Part shown: positions 1-6,421 of the stretch, in pieces | How positions within the stretch are numbered: position 1 is the stretch's first letter | Layout: the number at the start of each line of letters is the position of its first letter | Assembly: GCA_023246415.1 (NCBI GenBank) | Contig: JAHFIK010000034.1 | Coordinates: 1-14,313, forward strand | Direction: 5' to 3' | DNA length: 14,313 nt | Origin: Candidatus Uhrbacteria bacterium | GTDB lineage: Bacteria > Patescibacteriota > Patescibacteriia > 2-12-FULL-60-25 | Notes under the pieces: model-generated | What the model saw: the letters and a program-made list of their open reading frames with translations, nothing else | Told to the model about the DNA's origin: nothing | The model's database searches: none | Made by a program: the position numbers and the translations under genes

Positions 1-79
1 CACTCCCTACTCCCCAATATTTGAATGTACACCCCCGTTTTACGGCCTTTTCGATTGTCCGTCAACGCAGACCCCACCC

Positions 80-108
80 TTGCAAAAGGTCCCGTGATCC
101 GCTATATT
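80..108 (+). promoter_or_regulatory. Sigma70-type promoter of the tRNA
   Basis: A -35 box TTGCAA (80-85) and a -10 box TATATT (103-108) are separated by exactly 17 bases. The expected start near 115 leaves about 22 bases of leader before the mature tRNA. Positions 1-79 upstream hold no gene that I can support. Confidence 0.75.
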
Positions 109-136
109 CTTCCCACAAATAAAGAAAAGGTACCGT

Positions 137-213
137 GCCGGGGTAGCTCAGTTGGTTAGAGCGTGGGACTCATAAGCCCGAGGTCGGCGGTTCAAATCCG
201 CCCCCCGGTACCA
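137..213 (+). tRNA. tRNA with CAT anticodon (Met elongator or Ile2)
   Basis: A 77-nt cloverleaf can be folded by eye. The acceptor stem is GCCGGGG/CCCCGGT, the D stem GCTC/GAGC, the anticodon loop CTCATAA, and the T arm GGCGG-TTCAAAT-CCGCC. Discriminator A210 and an encoded CCA (211-213) follow. The anticodon is CAT. The GACTCATAA context occurs both in elongator tRNA-Met of several phyla and in tRNA-Ile2, where C34 becomes lysidine, so identity cannot be fixed by eye. It does not look like an initiator, because the acceptor closes with a G-T pair. The pair next to the anticodon loop (A/G) is a mismatch, which is a small oddity. Confidence 0.95.
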
Positions 214-214
214 T

Positions 215-247
215 AAAATTCGAGCCTGAAAAGGCTCGAATTTTGTT
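215..247 (+). terminator. Intrinsic terminator of the tRNA
   Basis: A perfect 13-bp stem (AAAATTCGAGCCT, 215-227, with its complement at 232-244) has a GAAA tetraloop. The 3' arm ends in TTTT followed by GTTTATT. Confidence 0.9.
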
Positions 248-314
248 TATTAAAATAAAATGAGCATATTTTATGATAAACTTTTCGACAATAGGAATTT
301 AGTAAGTCATTTTT

Positions 315-887
315 ATGAATGAACATCTTAAGCCGGTATTTGAAAAAATACTGCCAAAAATATTTTCCTCTCATATTAAATATTGGGTTTATGGTGGGAT
401 CGGACTTGCTGCAATCAAAGGGGGATTCTATAGGTATAATTCCGATGTTGATGTATTTGTAGAAGATATTAATTTTCCGCGTATAAAAAAAATTTTGGAA
501 GACGCGTGTAAAGAGAATGGGTGGGAACCGAGAGAAACTTGTTTGAAGACGGGTAGGCCCAAAATTGACATCTTAATTGAAGGTAATGAAGTGATGTCGG
601 TTATCCCAGTTTATTTAAGAGGAGAATTTGTGAAATTTATGTTCCTTGAGGGCTCGAAAGAGTATTCAGCTTATGTCCTAGAACAAAAAGAGAGGCATTT
701 AGGGGGCTTTTATTTTTTTACTCCGTCAGATGATTTTATAAAAGTATTGTTTATTAATTATCTTGAAAGCAAAACTAAATATCCTTATAAGCGGATAGAG
801 GATGCTAGGCAGATTTGCTCAAAAGAAGAGTTTATGAAGTTTTTTCCGAATGAAGCGTATGATATAGGTAATGATCTAAATGGTTAG
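315..887 (+). CDS. Nucleotidyltransferase-fold protein, antibiotic-NTase-like
   Basis: 190 aa. A minimal nucleotidyltransferase core is readable: YGG (G27-G28) in the first helix, SDVDVFV carrying the two metal-binding Asp (D44, D46), and KIDILIEG with a third Asp (D85). This GG...DxD...D order fits the Pol-beta superfamily, including lincosamide and aminoglycoside nucleotidyltransferases (AMP transfer to a small molecule) and MNT-type antitoxins. No partner HEPN gene is adjacent, and the true substrate is unknown. The gene is clearly AT-rich (AAA, ATA, TTT codons) against the roughly 50% GC surroundings and sits directly behind a tRNA, both common signs of acquisition. The only SD-like word, AGGA (293-296), lies 18 bases before the ATG, which is far. 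TATGAT at 272-277 may be its -10. It has its own terminator. Confidence 0.85.
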   Translation: MNEHLKPVFEKILPKIFSSHIKYWVYGGIGLAAIKGGFYRYNSDVDVFVEDINFPRIKKILEDACKENGWEPRETCLKTGRPKIDILIEGNEVMSVIPVYLRGEFVKFMFLEGSKEYSAYVLEQKERHLGGFYFFTPSDDFIKVLFINYLESKTKYPYKRIEDARQICSKEEFMKFFPNEAYDIGNDLNG

Positions 888-912
888 ATAGACTGTTTAG
901 TCAGTCTATTTT
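888..912 (+). terminator. Intrinsic terminator after the nucleotidyltransferase
   Basis: Stem ATAGACTG (888-895) pairs with CAGTCTAT (902-909) across a 6-base loop, and a T-run ends at 912. It begins right after the TAG stop. Confidence 0.85.
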
Positions 913-916
913 GACC

Positions 917-945
917 TTGCTATCTGTAATTGGATTCTGTATTAT
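917..945 (+). promoter_or_regulatory. Promoter of the 993 lipoprotein gene
   Basis: TTGCTA (917-922) and TATTAT (940-945) are spaced by 17 bases, just downstream of the previous terminator. The short leader can form a CGCAAC/GTTGCG hairpin before the SD. Confidence 0.6.
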
Positions 946-992
946 GCGCGACGCAACGGACACTGTGTTTGTTGCGATGAAAGAGGTTCTCA

Positions 993-1784
993 ATGTTACG
1001 TTGGTTGTATTTGTTTATTTCAGTCTCTGTGTTTATTGGATGTAGCGATTCGTTGTCCGAAGATGCTTCACAAGAACAGGTAGGAAAAGAGACGCCGGAC
1101 ATTGCGGCCGCTCAAGCACTTGTTGCCGATATTACGCCATATGTTTCCTGGGGTTCCGATAGTACGAACGTGAGCTTTGATGAAGTGAGCGCGAGGAAGG
1201 CGGGACTCTCGGAGGATAGGATTGAATTGGGCAAACAGTTGGCCGGTATATCAACGAATGCAATACAGCATATCGCTGATAGCGATACGACTGGTAGTTC
1301 CACGACGCACCTTCAGTCCGTAGGCGTAGATCTCGCGTTTTCTTGGATTACGCCACTTACGCAGGCGGCTTTTCAGGCTTTCTTCGTAGCGTTAGGTGAT
1401 ACTTGTCCGAAACCTCATTTCCAACCCCCGATTACTAGCTACGTGACAAGAGCTACAGCGATAAGTCGACTCACTGCAGCGGGATATCGCTATACATTGA
1501 GTCCGACAGGCCTTTGCGCAATAAAAGGACCGACAGGTTACGGACAGCTTGGTGGGGACTACACGAAGCCTCTCTACTATTCGGTCTATGGATCAGCTTC
1601 CTTGCCTTGTTATCGTTACCAGGGCGTTGTAAGCACGAATCCGCCGTGGACTTTCCAAGTTCAAGGAGCGCCTTCTGGCGGTTTAGTTGGGACGAGGGAG
1701 CCAAACCCTGAAATTTGTGAATATACATGGCCTACGTGGTGGTGGGGTGCTTATGCCGCCTACTTCCATATGGTTCTTTGCTAG
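993..1784 (+). CDS. Predicted lipoprotein of unknown function with Trp/Cys-rich C terminus
   Basis: 263 aa. The N terminus is a type II signal peptide: a basic start (MLRW), a hydrophobic stretch to about residue 15 and the lipobox-like FIGC with C17 as likely lipidated Cys. The mature part begins acidic and Ser-rich, as is usual after a lipidation site. The last third has scattered cysteines and an aromatic tail (TWPTWWWGAYAAYFH) ending in VLC. That suggests a disulfide-stabilised extracellular domain. I do not recognise the family. The start is fixed by AGAGG (982-986), six bases before ATG. It is a single-gene transcript, with promoter at 917-945 and terminator at 1808-1832. Like the two TGG lipoproteins further on it is a surface lipoprotein with a Cys-containing C terminus, but it has no TGG repeats. 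Confidence 0.85.
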   Translation: MLRWLYLFISVSVFIGCSDSLSEDASQEQVGKETPDIAAAQALVADITPYVSWGSDSTNVSFDEVSARKAGLSEDRIELGKQLAGISTNAIQHIADSDTTGSSTTHLQSVGVDLAFSWITPLTQAAFQAFFVALGDTCPKPHFQPPITSYVTRATAISRLTAAGYRYTLSPTGLCAIKGPTGYGQLGGDYTKPLYYSVYGSASLPCYRYQGVVSTNPPWTFQVQGAPSGGLVGTREPNPEICEYTWPTWWWGAYAAYFHMVLC

Positions 1785-1807
1785 TTTCCAAACCATGGTT
1801 CATACTT

Positions 1808-1845
1808 GGGGCACGAAGGAATTTCGTGCCCCTTATCTATATTTT
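1808..1845 (+). terminator. Intrinsic terminator of the 993 gene
   Basis: A perfect 10-bp stem GGGGCACGAA/TTCGTGCCCC (1808-1832) has a 5-base loop, followed by TTATCTATATTTT. It sits directly before the 1846 start, so the upstream starts of that frame (1687, 1807) would have to read through it. Confidence 0.85.
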
Positions 1846-2196
1846 ATGTCTGTATATCCAAAAAAAATAATAACTGGTTTAATAATTTTCGGTATCGTTG
1901 CCATTTTTTTCTTTATACTTTTCCATAATCAAATTCTAAAAACAGTCTTCGGCATTGCATACGATGTCGCCCTCAAGCCTCCAGAAAGAACCTTCTGTGT
2001 AAATACAGGCGACGACTATCGGTGTATCACCGATCGGGCTATTCAAGAAAAAGATGCCTCTGTCTGTTATTACCTTGATGTCGGGAATAGTGATCGTTGC
2101 GAGGATGAGGTGATCATTGGCGTAAAGGAGGCGAGTGTTTGTAATAAGATAAGGAACCAAGGAACAAAACGATACTGTCTTGAGAAGCATAGATAG
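1846..2196 (+). CDS. Small membrane-anchored protein with Cys repeat
   Basis: 116 aa from the ATG chosen here. Residues 8-27 form one transmembrane segment, a probable N-terminal anchor. The rest is soluble with six Cys (51, 60, 74, 85, 99, 111) spaced as two similar units, KDASVC-x10-C and KEASVC-x11-C, each ending just after an Arg (DRC, KRYC). Such short 'xxASxC...RxxC' repeats are, as I recall, frequent in uncharacterised Patescibacteria and archaeal proteins; no function is established. The open frame extends upstream to 1687, but that would overlap the preceding gene and run through its terminator, so I reject it. I see no SD before 1846. TATCTA/TATATT just upstream could be a -10 of a nearly leaderless mRNA. 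A terminator follows. Confidence 0.65.
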   Translation: MSVYPKKIITGLIIFGIVAIFFFILFHNQILKTVFGIAYDVALKPPERTFCVNTGDDYRCITDRAIQEKDASVCYYLDVGNSDRCEDEVIIGVKEASVCNKIRNQGTKRYCLEKHR

Positions 2197-2209
2197 AAGA
2201 CATGATCTT

Positions 2210-2247
2210 AAAAATGACGCACGGAACTAGTCCTGTCGTCATTTTTT
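2210..2247 (+). terminator. Intrinsic terminator of the 1846 gene
   Basis: AAAAATGACG (2210-2219) pairs with CGTCATTTTT (2237-2246), with an inner GGA/TCC stem in the loop and a T6 run ending at 2247. Confidence 0.85.
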
Positions 2248-2272
2248 GTCTCTGTGCTACTATCTCAATCAT

Positions 2273-4543
2273 ATGCTGAAATCTCGCTATTTAGGTCGAA
2301 CCATTGCGATGGCGTTTGGGATCCTGGTACTGGGCGCTTTTGGGGTCGCGGCGCAGGCGGCACGCGTGTCCATTGCTAGCTCGACGTGTCCGTTAACCCC
2401 TGGGAAGGTGTATCGCACCCCGGCGGTCACGACCGTGTATTTCATTACCGCTGAGTGCCAGAAGCGTCCGATTTTTAATCCGGCCGTGTATTTCTCGTAC
2501 TATGCGGATTGGAATCCGGTGAACATCGTGACGCAGTCGAAGATCAACGCGATTCCGGATCATCCTCTGCATTTCATGCCATGGGGTCCGCGTCGGGTGT
2601 TTCAGAATGGGTCGCTCATCAAGACCACGGATATTCCGTATGTCTATCTGATTGAAGATGGAAAAGCGTATCCGTTTGGAAGCGAGGAGGCGTTTAAGCT
2701 GTATGGGTATACGTTTGATCAGGTTGAAGACGTGTCGCTGGATTCGCTTTCGAAATTTCAGAAGCAATCACAACCGCTGACGGATTTGGAGACGGTTCCG
2801 GTTTCCGTAGTCTTCAAGTATTCCGACAGTCCGACGGTGTATGTGGTCGTGAGTGAAGCGGGAACGCTGAAGAAGAAAAAGATTGCATCCATGGATGCGC
2901 TCAAACAGATCAATCGTGCGGATCGCATCGCAGTCTTCCCGCGAACAAAAGCGTTTTCTGATAGCGATGCAACGGTCACGGCAACGCCTGCGCCAATCGG
3001 ATCGGTCGATGTCACGGTGACGATTGATCCAACGAAAACGAAACCGATTTCGCCTTATATCTACGGCATTAATTTTAATAAGGACGTGAAGGATGCGCCC
3101 GAGGGCACAACGTTTGATCGCTTTGGCGGGAATCGTTGGACCGCATACAACTGGGAAAACAATGCTTCAAATGCGGGGAGTGATTGGCAGTACTCGAGTG
3201 ATAACTATTTGGGCGGCGGCGATACGCCGGCCGAAGCGGTGCGATCCGCGATTGCGGATGATGAATCGCGCAATCAGGCGAGCTTGATCACGCTTCAACT
3301 TCAGGGGTATGTGTCCGCAGATGAAAAAGGGAGTGTGGATGCGAATGGCGGTGATCTCTCAACGCGATTCAAGAAGGTTGTCGATAAGAAAGGATCTGCG
3401 TTTACGGCAGATCCAAGCACCACGGATGCGAACGTATACATGGATGAATTCGCCTGGGCACTGGATCAAAAATTGCCGGGCATTTTTTCTGCGCAGGCCA
3501 CGCATCCAACGTTTGTGAGTTTGGATAATGAACCGGAACTCTGGAATAGCACGCATTCGGAGATTCAGACCAAGACGGCGGTCACGTCAGACGACTACGT
3601 TGCAAAAACGATTTCTCTCACGAAAGCGCTGAAAGATCAGTTCCCAGACATGACCATTTTTGGACCGGTGCATTATGGATTTTTGGGGATGTATAACTGG
3701 CAGGGAGAAACAGCATTTACCGGCAGTAATTGGTTCGTGGATAAATATCTGAAAGCAATGAAGGCGGCGTCGGAGAGTTACGGGAAGCGGCTTTTGGATG
3801 TGTATGATTTTCACTGGTATTCCGAAGCACAGAGTAGTGATGGATCGCGCGTGACGGGATTGAATGGATCAGACTTAACCGCAGATCAGGTGCAGGCGAT
3901 TGTGCAGAGTCCGCGAAGCCTTTGGGACCCCACATTCACCGAAAAATCCTGGATCTCGCAGTGGATGACGAACGGACCGATTGCGATACTCAAAACCCTG
4001 CAGAGCAAGATTGATGCAGACTGGCCGGGAACGAAAATCGCGATCACCGAATATGAGAACGGGGGAGATAATCATATTGCCGGAACAATTGCGGAGGCGG
4101 ATGATCTTGGCATTTTTGGGAGCCAGGGCGTGTATGCGGCCAGCTGGTGGCCACCGGGCGGAACCTATCCATACACGGTTGGTGCCTTCCGCGCCTATCG
4201 CGGATTCGATGGCGCAAACGCAAACTTTGGTGATACCTCCGTGCAAGCGGTTTCGAGTGATGTTGCGGACGTCTCAGCGTATGCAAGTACGGATAGCAAA
4301 CAGGCAGGACGAAGCGTCTTCGTCGCGATTAATCGTTCGACGTCTGCGAAGACCGTGGCGCTGAACGGTCTCCCATTGTCCGGGACTGCGGCCATCTATC
4401 GCATCACCGCAGGGTCTGCGAAGACCCAAATTGGGGAGAAGAAGCCCGTTGCTCCTGCGCTCGTCGGACAGATGGCGGTGAGCGGAAGCTCGATGACGAT
4501 TTCGCTTCCAGCGCTCAGTGTGACGACGATTGAGGTGAAATAG
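2273..4543 (+). CDS. Secreted GH44 endoglucanase/xyloglucanase-like glycosidase with tandem N-terminal modules
   Basis: 756 aa. Residues 1-29 are a Sec signal peptide (hydrophobic core 11-28, AQA cleavage site). Three tandem modules of about 60 aa follow (roughly 39-95, 110-165, 176-230), with the pattern 'VYLI..GK..PF.S...F..YG....V..VS', an extracellular repeat I associate with Patescibacteria. The GH44 catalytic domain starts near 246. It holds NEPELW with the acid/base E420 and ITEYENGG with the nucleophile E593, both in the expected sheet contexts, so the enzyme should be active. A beta-rich domain ends the protein (about 660-756). GH44 members cut beta-1,4-glucans such as xyloglucan and CMC with retention of configuration. 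The frame could open at TTG 2246, but that lies inside the preceding terminator. ATG 2273 gives a proper signal peptide, though no good SD is visible. Confidence 0.93.
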   Translation: MLKSRYLGRTIAMAFGILVLGAFGVAAQAARVSIASSTCPLTPGKVYRTPAVTTVYFITAECQKRPIFNPAVYFSYYADWNPVNIVTQSKINAIPDHPLHFMPWGPRRVFQNGSLIKTTDIPYVYLIEDGKAYPFGSEEAFKLYGYTFDQVEDVSLDSLSKFQKQSQPLTDLETVPVSVVFKYSDSPTVYVVVSEAGTLKKKKIASMDALKQINRADRIAVFPRTKAFSDSDATVTATPAPIGSVDVTVTIDPTKTKPISPYIYGINFNKDVKDAPEGTTFDRFGGNRWTAYNWENNASNAGSDWQYSSDNYLGGGDTPAEAVRSAIADDESRNQASLITLQLQGYVSADEKGSVDANGGDLSTRFKKVVDKKGSAFTADPSTTDANVYMDEFAWALDQKLPGIFSAQATHPTFVSLDNEPELWNSTHSEIQTKTAVTSDDYVAKTISLTKALKDQFPDMTIFGPVHYGFLGMYNWQGETAFTGSNWFVDKYLKAMKAASESYGKRLLDVYDFHWYSEAQSSDGSRVTGLNGSDLTADQVQAIVQSPRSLWDPTFTEKSWISQWMTNGPIAILKTLQSKIDADWPGTKIAITEYENGGDNHIAGTIAEADDLGIFGSQGVYAASWWPPGGTYPYTVGAFRAYRGFDGANANFGDTSVQAVSSDVADVSAYASTDSKQAGRSVFVAINRSTSAKTVALNGLPLSGTAAIYRITAGSAKTQIGEKKPVAPALVGQMAVSGSSMTISLPALSVTTIEVK

Positions 4544-4554
4544 GAAATTCCCCT

Positions 4555-4600
4555 AAATAACGTAGGGGCGAGGTCTGGCCTCGCCCCTATGTTATTTAAT
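4555..4600 (+). terminator. Strong terminator of the GH44 gene (GTAGGGGC hairpin, copy 1)
   Basis: A 19-bp stem (4555-4573 with 4579-4597, one G-U pair) has loop TCTGG and a T-rich 3' end. The inner part CGTAGGGGCGAGG recurs at 6182. It resembles REP-like GTAGGGGC hairpins that, from memory, are scattered in intergenic regions of many bacteria. Confidence 0.85.
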
Positions 4601-4646
4601 ATTTGGCTAAATATAGCAAAATTGGCTTATTTGTTATCAAGTAGGC

Positions 4647-4675
4647 TTGACATTTTGGCTAAAATGGTGTATAGT
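4647..4675 (+). promoter_or_regulatory. Strong sigma70-type promoter, copy 1
   Basis: A perfect TTGACA (4647-4652) lies 17 bases before TATAGT (4670-4675). Both boxes and the spacing are conserved at 6269-6297. TTGGCTAAA occurs in the spacer and again at 4603-4611, a possible operator repeat. Confidence 0.85.
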
Positions 4676-4679
4676 CTAT

Positions 4680-4727
4680 TTGTCCTTTAGAGACCGTGCA
4701 CTTCAGCAACAGGTCGTAAATGGACAA
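4680..4727 (+). promoter_or_regulatory. 5'-end mRNA stem-loop covering a leader start codon
   Basis: TTGTCCTTTA (4680-4689) pairs with TAAATGGACAA (4717-4727), leaving one bulged T inside the leader ATG (4720-4722). GACC (4692-4695) and GGTC (4712-4715) can form an inner stem. The outer pairing is kept in copy 2 (6302-6312 with 6339-6350). The helix lies at or within a few bases of the predicted transcript 5' end. Confidence 0.5.
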
Positions 4728-4794
4728 CTCACAAACAATCAGTACGTTCGAAAATTGTGTGACTAACCCCACACATACAGAGGTCAAAGAATGA
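4720..4794 (+). other. Possible 24-codon leader ORF, copy 1
   Basis: ATG 4720 opens a 24-codon frame beginning MDNSQ and containing NPTHTEVK. Its TGA overlaps the lipoprotein start as ATGA, an arrangement typical of translational coupling. An AGG (4711-4713) precedes it by a usable distance. Copy 2 keeps the frame but, with one extra base, runs in frame into its lipoprotein. Most differences between copies change the amino acid, which argues against selection on the peptide itself. Translation is unproven. Confidence 0.3.
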
Positions 4795-6080
4795 AATTCA
4801 ACAGTAAAACAATCGTCTCGTTCGTTGGACTGTCTACGCTCATCGCCTGCTCGGCTTCTCCTGGGTCCGATATGGACACACTAGAATCTGTGACAACAGG
4901 CGGAACGGTCAGCATTGCTGCACCGGTGAACGGAGATGTATCCACGGATGCGAATTGTCTCGACACACTCAAGTGTGGTAATTCGGTTCAGACGACCGGC
5001 GGAACAAGTGGGGCTTCAATCGTTCCATCTAATCCGCCACAAGGTGTCGGTGGAGATTCCGTTCAGACGCAGGATGTGCGTTCAGTCGGTGGTCAGCCTT
5101 CAATCGCGCAAGCGACGGGCGGAACATCGGCAGAGGCGCTTCCAATCGTTGGTGGCTCAGGTTCATCGATGGATGTGAAGATCACTGGCGGTTCGCCAGC
5201 CGTAACGAGCAGTGCATCGCCAACGGGAGGCAACGCGCCGACCGGAGGTACGAAGGCAACAGGAGGAAATGGATCTTCCCAAGATGTCCTGATCACTGGT
5301 GGCAAGCCTGCAACGGGTGGCGCACGAGCAACGGGTGGTCTCGGAACAACACAGGATGCGCATTCAGCAACGGGCGGAGGATGTTCGCAAGATGTTTCAC
5401 TTACAGGTGGAAAGGCAGCAACCGGTGGCACAACTGCAACCGGAGGTGGATCATCTCAAGATTTCGCCGCAACGGGTGGCAATGGTGCCACGCAAGATGT
5501 TCCGCCAACAGGTGGAAACGCAGGAACGGGCGGCGCATCCTCAACCGGAGGAATGTCTCCCACGGGTGGCACATCGGCCACGGGTGGGCAGTCTTCAACC
5601 GGCGGAGCAAGTTCCACGGGTGGAACAACGTCGACAACCGTCGCTGTTCCGATGAGGGATAAGCTCTACATCACCGCTCCTGAAGGGACGCTCAAAAAAA
5701 CGCGGGTCTTCTGCCAAGACGCAGTGACCGGCGAAGTCATTGATCAGCTCTGTGAGAATGGAGGAAACTGCTGCTACTTCGATGTCACAGACGCCGGGCA
5801 TGCCCAAGACTGCTACATCGTCACCGGAAGTCCTGCCGTTCCTCGGCTTCCAATCACCGTTGCGGTCGATCAAACGACCAATGTCTGTGAAAACGCATGG
5901 GGTGTCGAAGGTCTGATCATCCCTGGTGATCACATCTATATGACCCAAGGTCAGTTCGATGATTGGTACGTACCGTCTGATCCAATGCAGACGATCTCGG
6001 ATCCAAGATTCGTTCCGGGGTGTGTCTATCACCTCAATCCCTACGCCGGCTTCAAAATCGCCGGTATCGCAATTCCATAA
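4791..6080 (+). CDS. TGG-repeat stalk lipoprotein with Cys-rich head A
   Basis: 429 aa. A type II signal peptide ends in LIAC, so C20 is the likely lipid anchor. Residues 36-280 are a low-complexity stalk of Gly-Gly steps, mainly T-G-G-x3. Steps are about 10-13 residues apart near the anchor and mostly 6 apart near the head (247-277), and SQDV/TQDV/SMDV units are interleaved. The C-terminal domain (about 288-429) has seven Cys (308, 321, 327, 328, 341, 366, 411) and many aromatics and looks folded and disulfide-bonded. Such T-G-G-rich lipoproteins are familiar from myxobacteria; I know no function for them. The start is set by AGAGGT (4779-4784), six bases before ATG. Glycine and threonine codons vary between units, so the repeat is held at protein level. 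It has its own promoter and terminator. Confidence 0.88.
   Translation: MKFNSKTIVSFVGLSTLIACSASPGSDMDTLESVTTGGTVSIAAPVNGDVSTDANCLDTLKCGNSVQTTGGTSGASIVPSNPPQGVGGDSVQTQDVRSVGGQPSIAQATGGTSAEALPIVGGSGSSMDVKITGGSPAVTSSASPTGGNAPTGGTKATGGNGSSQDVLITGGKPATGGARATGGLGTTQDAHSATGGGCSQDVSLTGGKAATGGTTATGGGSSQDFAATGGNGATQDVPPTGGNAGTGGASSTGGMSPTGGTSATGGQSSTGGASSTGGTTSTTVAVPMRDKLYITAPEGTLKKTRVFCQDAVTGEVIDQLCENGGNCCYFDVTDAGHAQDCYIVTGSPAVPRLPITVAVDQTTNVCENAWGVEGLIIPGDHIYMTQGQFDDWYVPSDPMQTISDPRFVPGCVYHLNPYAGFKIAGIAIP
4899..5624 (+). repeat. TGG-x3 coding repeat, stalk A
   Basis: Degenerate 18-base units (ACN GGN GGN plus three codons) run through most of this stretch, with irregular inserts coding SQDV-like words. 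Synonymous codons differ from unit to unit. The reverse strand gives spurious Pro/Val-rich open frames. Confidence 0.85.
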
Positions 6081-6114
6081 CGCCACTCGGCGCAATGGAT
6101 AAACCGTAAACTCG

Positions 6115-6158
6115 CCCGGTGCCCTGATTTCACATCAGAGCACCGGGTTTCGCTTTTT
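6115..6158 (+). terminator. Intrinsic terminator of stalk lipoprotein A
   Basis: CCCGGTGC plus CTGAT (6115-6128) pairs with ATCAG plus GCACCGGG (6134-6147), with small internal mismatches, followed by TTTCGCTTTTT. Confidence 0.9.
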
Positions 6159-6181
6159 ATCATCATCCTTTTTTAGCCCGC

Positions 6182-6421
6182 CGTAGGGGCGAGGCCAGGC
6201 CTAGCCCCTACGTTGTTTAATATTTGGCTCAATTTAGCAAAATTGGCTTATTTTATTATCAAGCAGGCTTGACATTTTGGTTAAAATGGTGTATAGTATA
6301 TTTGTCCTTTAAAGACCGTGCAATTAGGCAAAAGGCCATTAAATGGACAACTCACAAGAAATACGTACGTTCGAAAAATGTGTGATTAACCCCACACATA
6401 CAGAGGTGAAAAGAATGAAAT
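6182..6421 (+). repeat. Duplicated upstream cassette, copy 2
   Basis: Counterpart of 4561-4797. The hairpin (6182-6212) keeps 14 of 15 pairs but is redundant here, since a terminator already lies at 6115-6158. This suggests the whole hairpin-promoter-leader block was copied as a unit. The third TTGGCT word has become TTGGTT. Confidence 0.95.
6269..6297 (+). promoter_or_regulatory. Strong sigma70-type promoter, copy 2
   Basis: TTGACA (6269-6274) and TATAGT (6292-6297) are spaced by 17 bases, identical in boxes and spacing to copy 1. A 5' stem-loop (6302-6312 with 6339-6350) follows, so the two lipoproteins are probably co-regulated. Confidence 0.85.

Larger units (their letters stand above)
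4561..4797 (+). repeat. Duplicated upstream cassette, copy 1
   Basis: From the GTAGGGGC hairpin to the first codons of the lipoprotein gene, this 237-base stretch matches 6182-6421 with about 30 differences by eye (roughly 88% identity). It holds a hairpin, three TTGGCT words (4603, 4622, 4655), a promoter, a 5' stem-loop, a leader frame and an SD. Similarity ends abruptly inside the signal-peptide codons. Confidence 0.95.

Noticed and set aside
186..213. Attachment-site duplication of the tRNA 3' end for an integrated element
   Set aside because: I found no second copy of the T-arm/acceptor sequence downstream and no integrase gene.
1687..1845. Upstream extension of the Cys-repeat protein
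   Set aside because: It overlaps the lipoprotein gene and crosses its terminator hairpin.
2246..2272. TTG start nine codons upstream of the GH44 ATG
   Set aside because: It lies within the T-run of the preceding terminator, and the ATG gives a complete signal peptide.
5093..5431. Minus-strand Pro/Val-rich open frame opposite stalk A
   Set aside because: It mirrors the TGG codon repeat (PPVA from complemented units), has no SD, and lies inside a well-supported gene.
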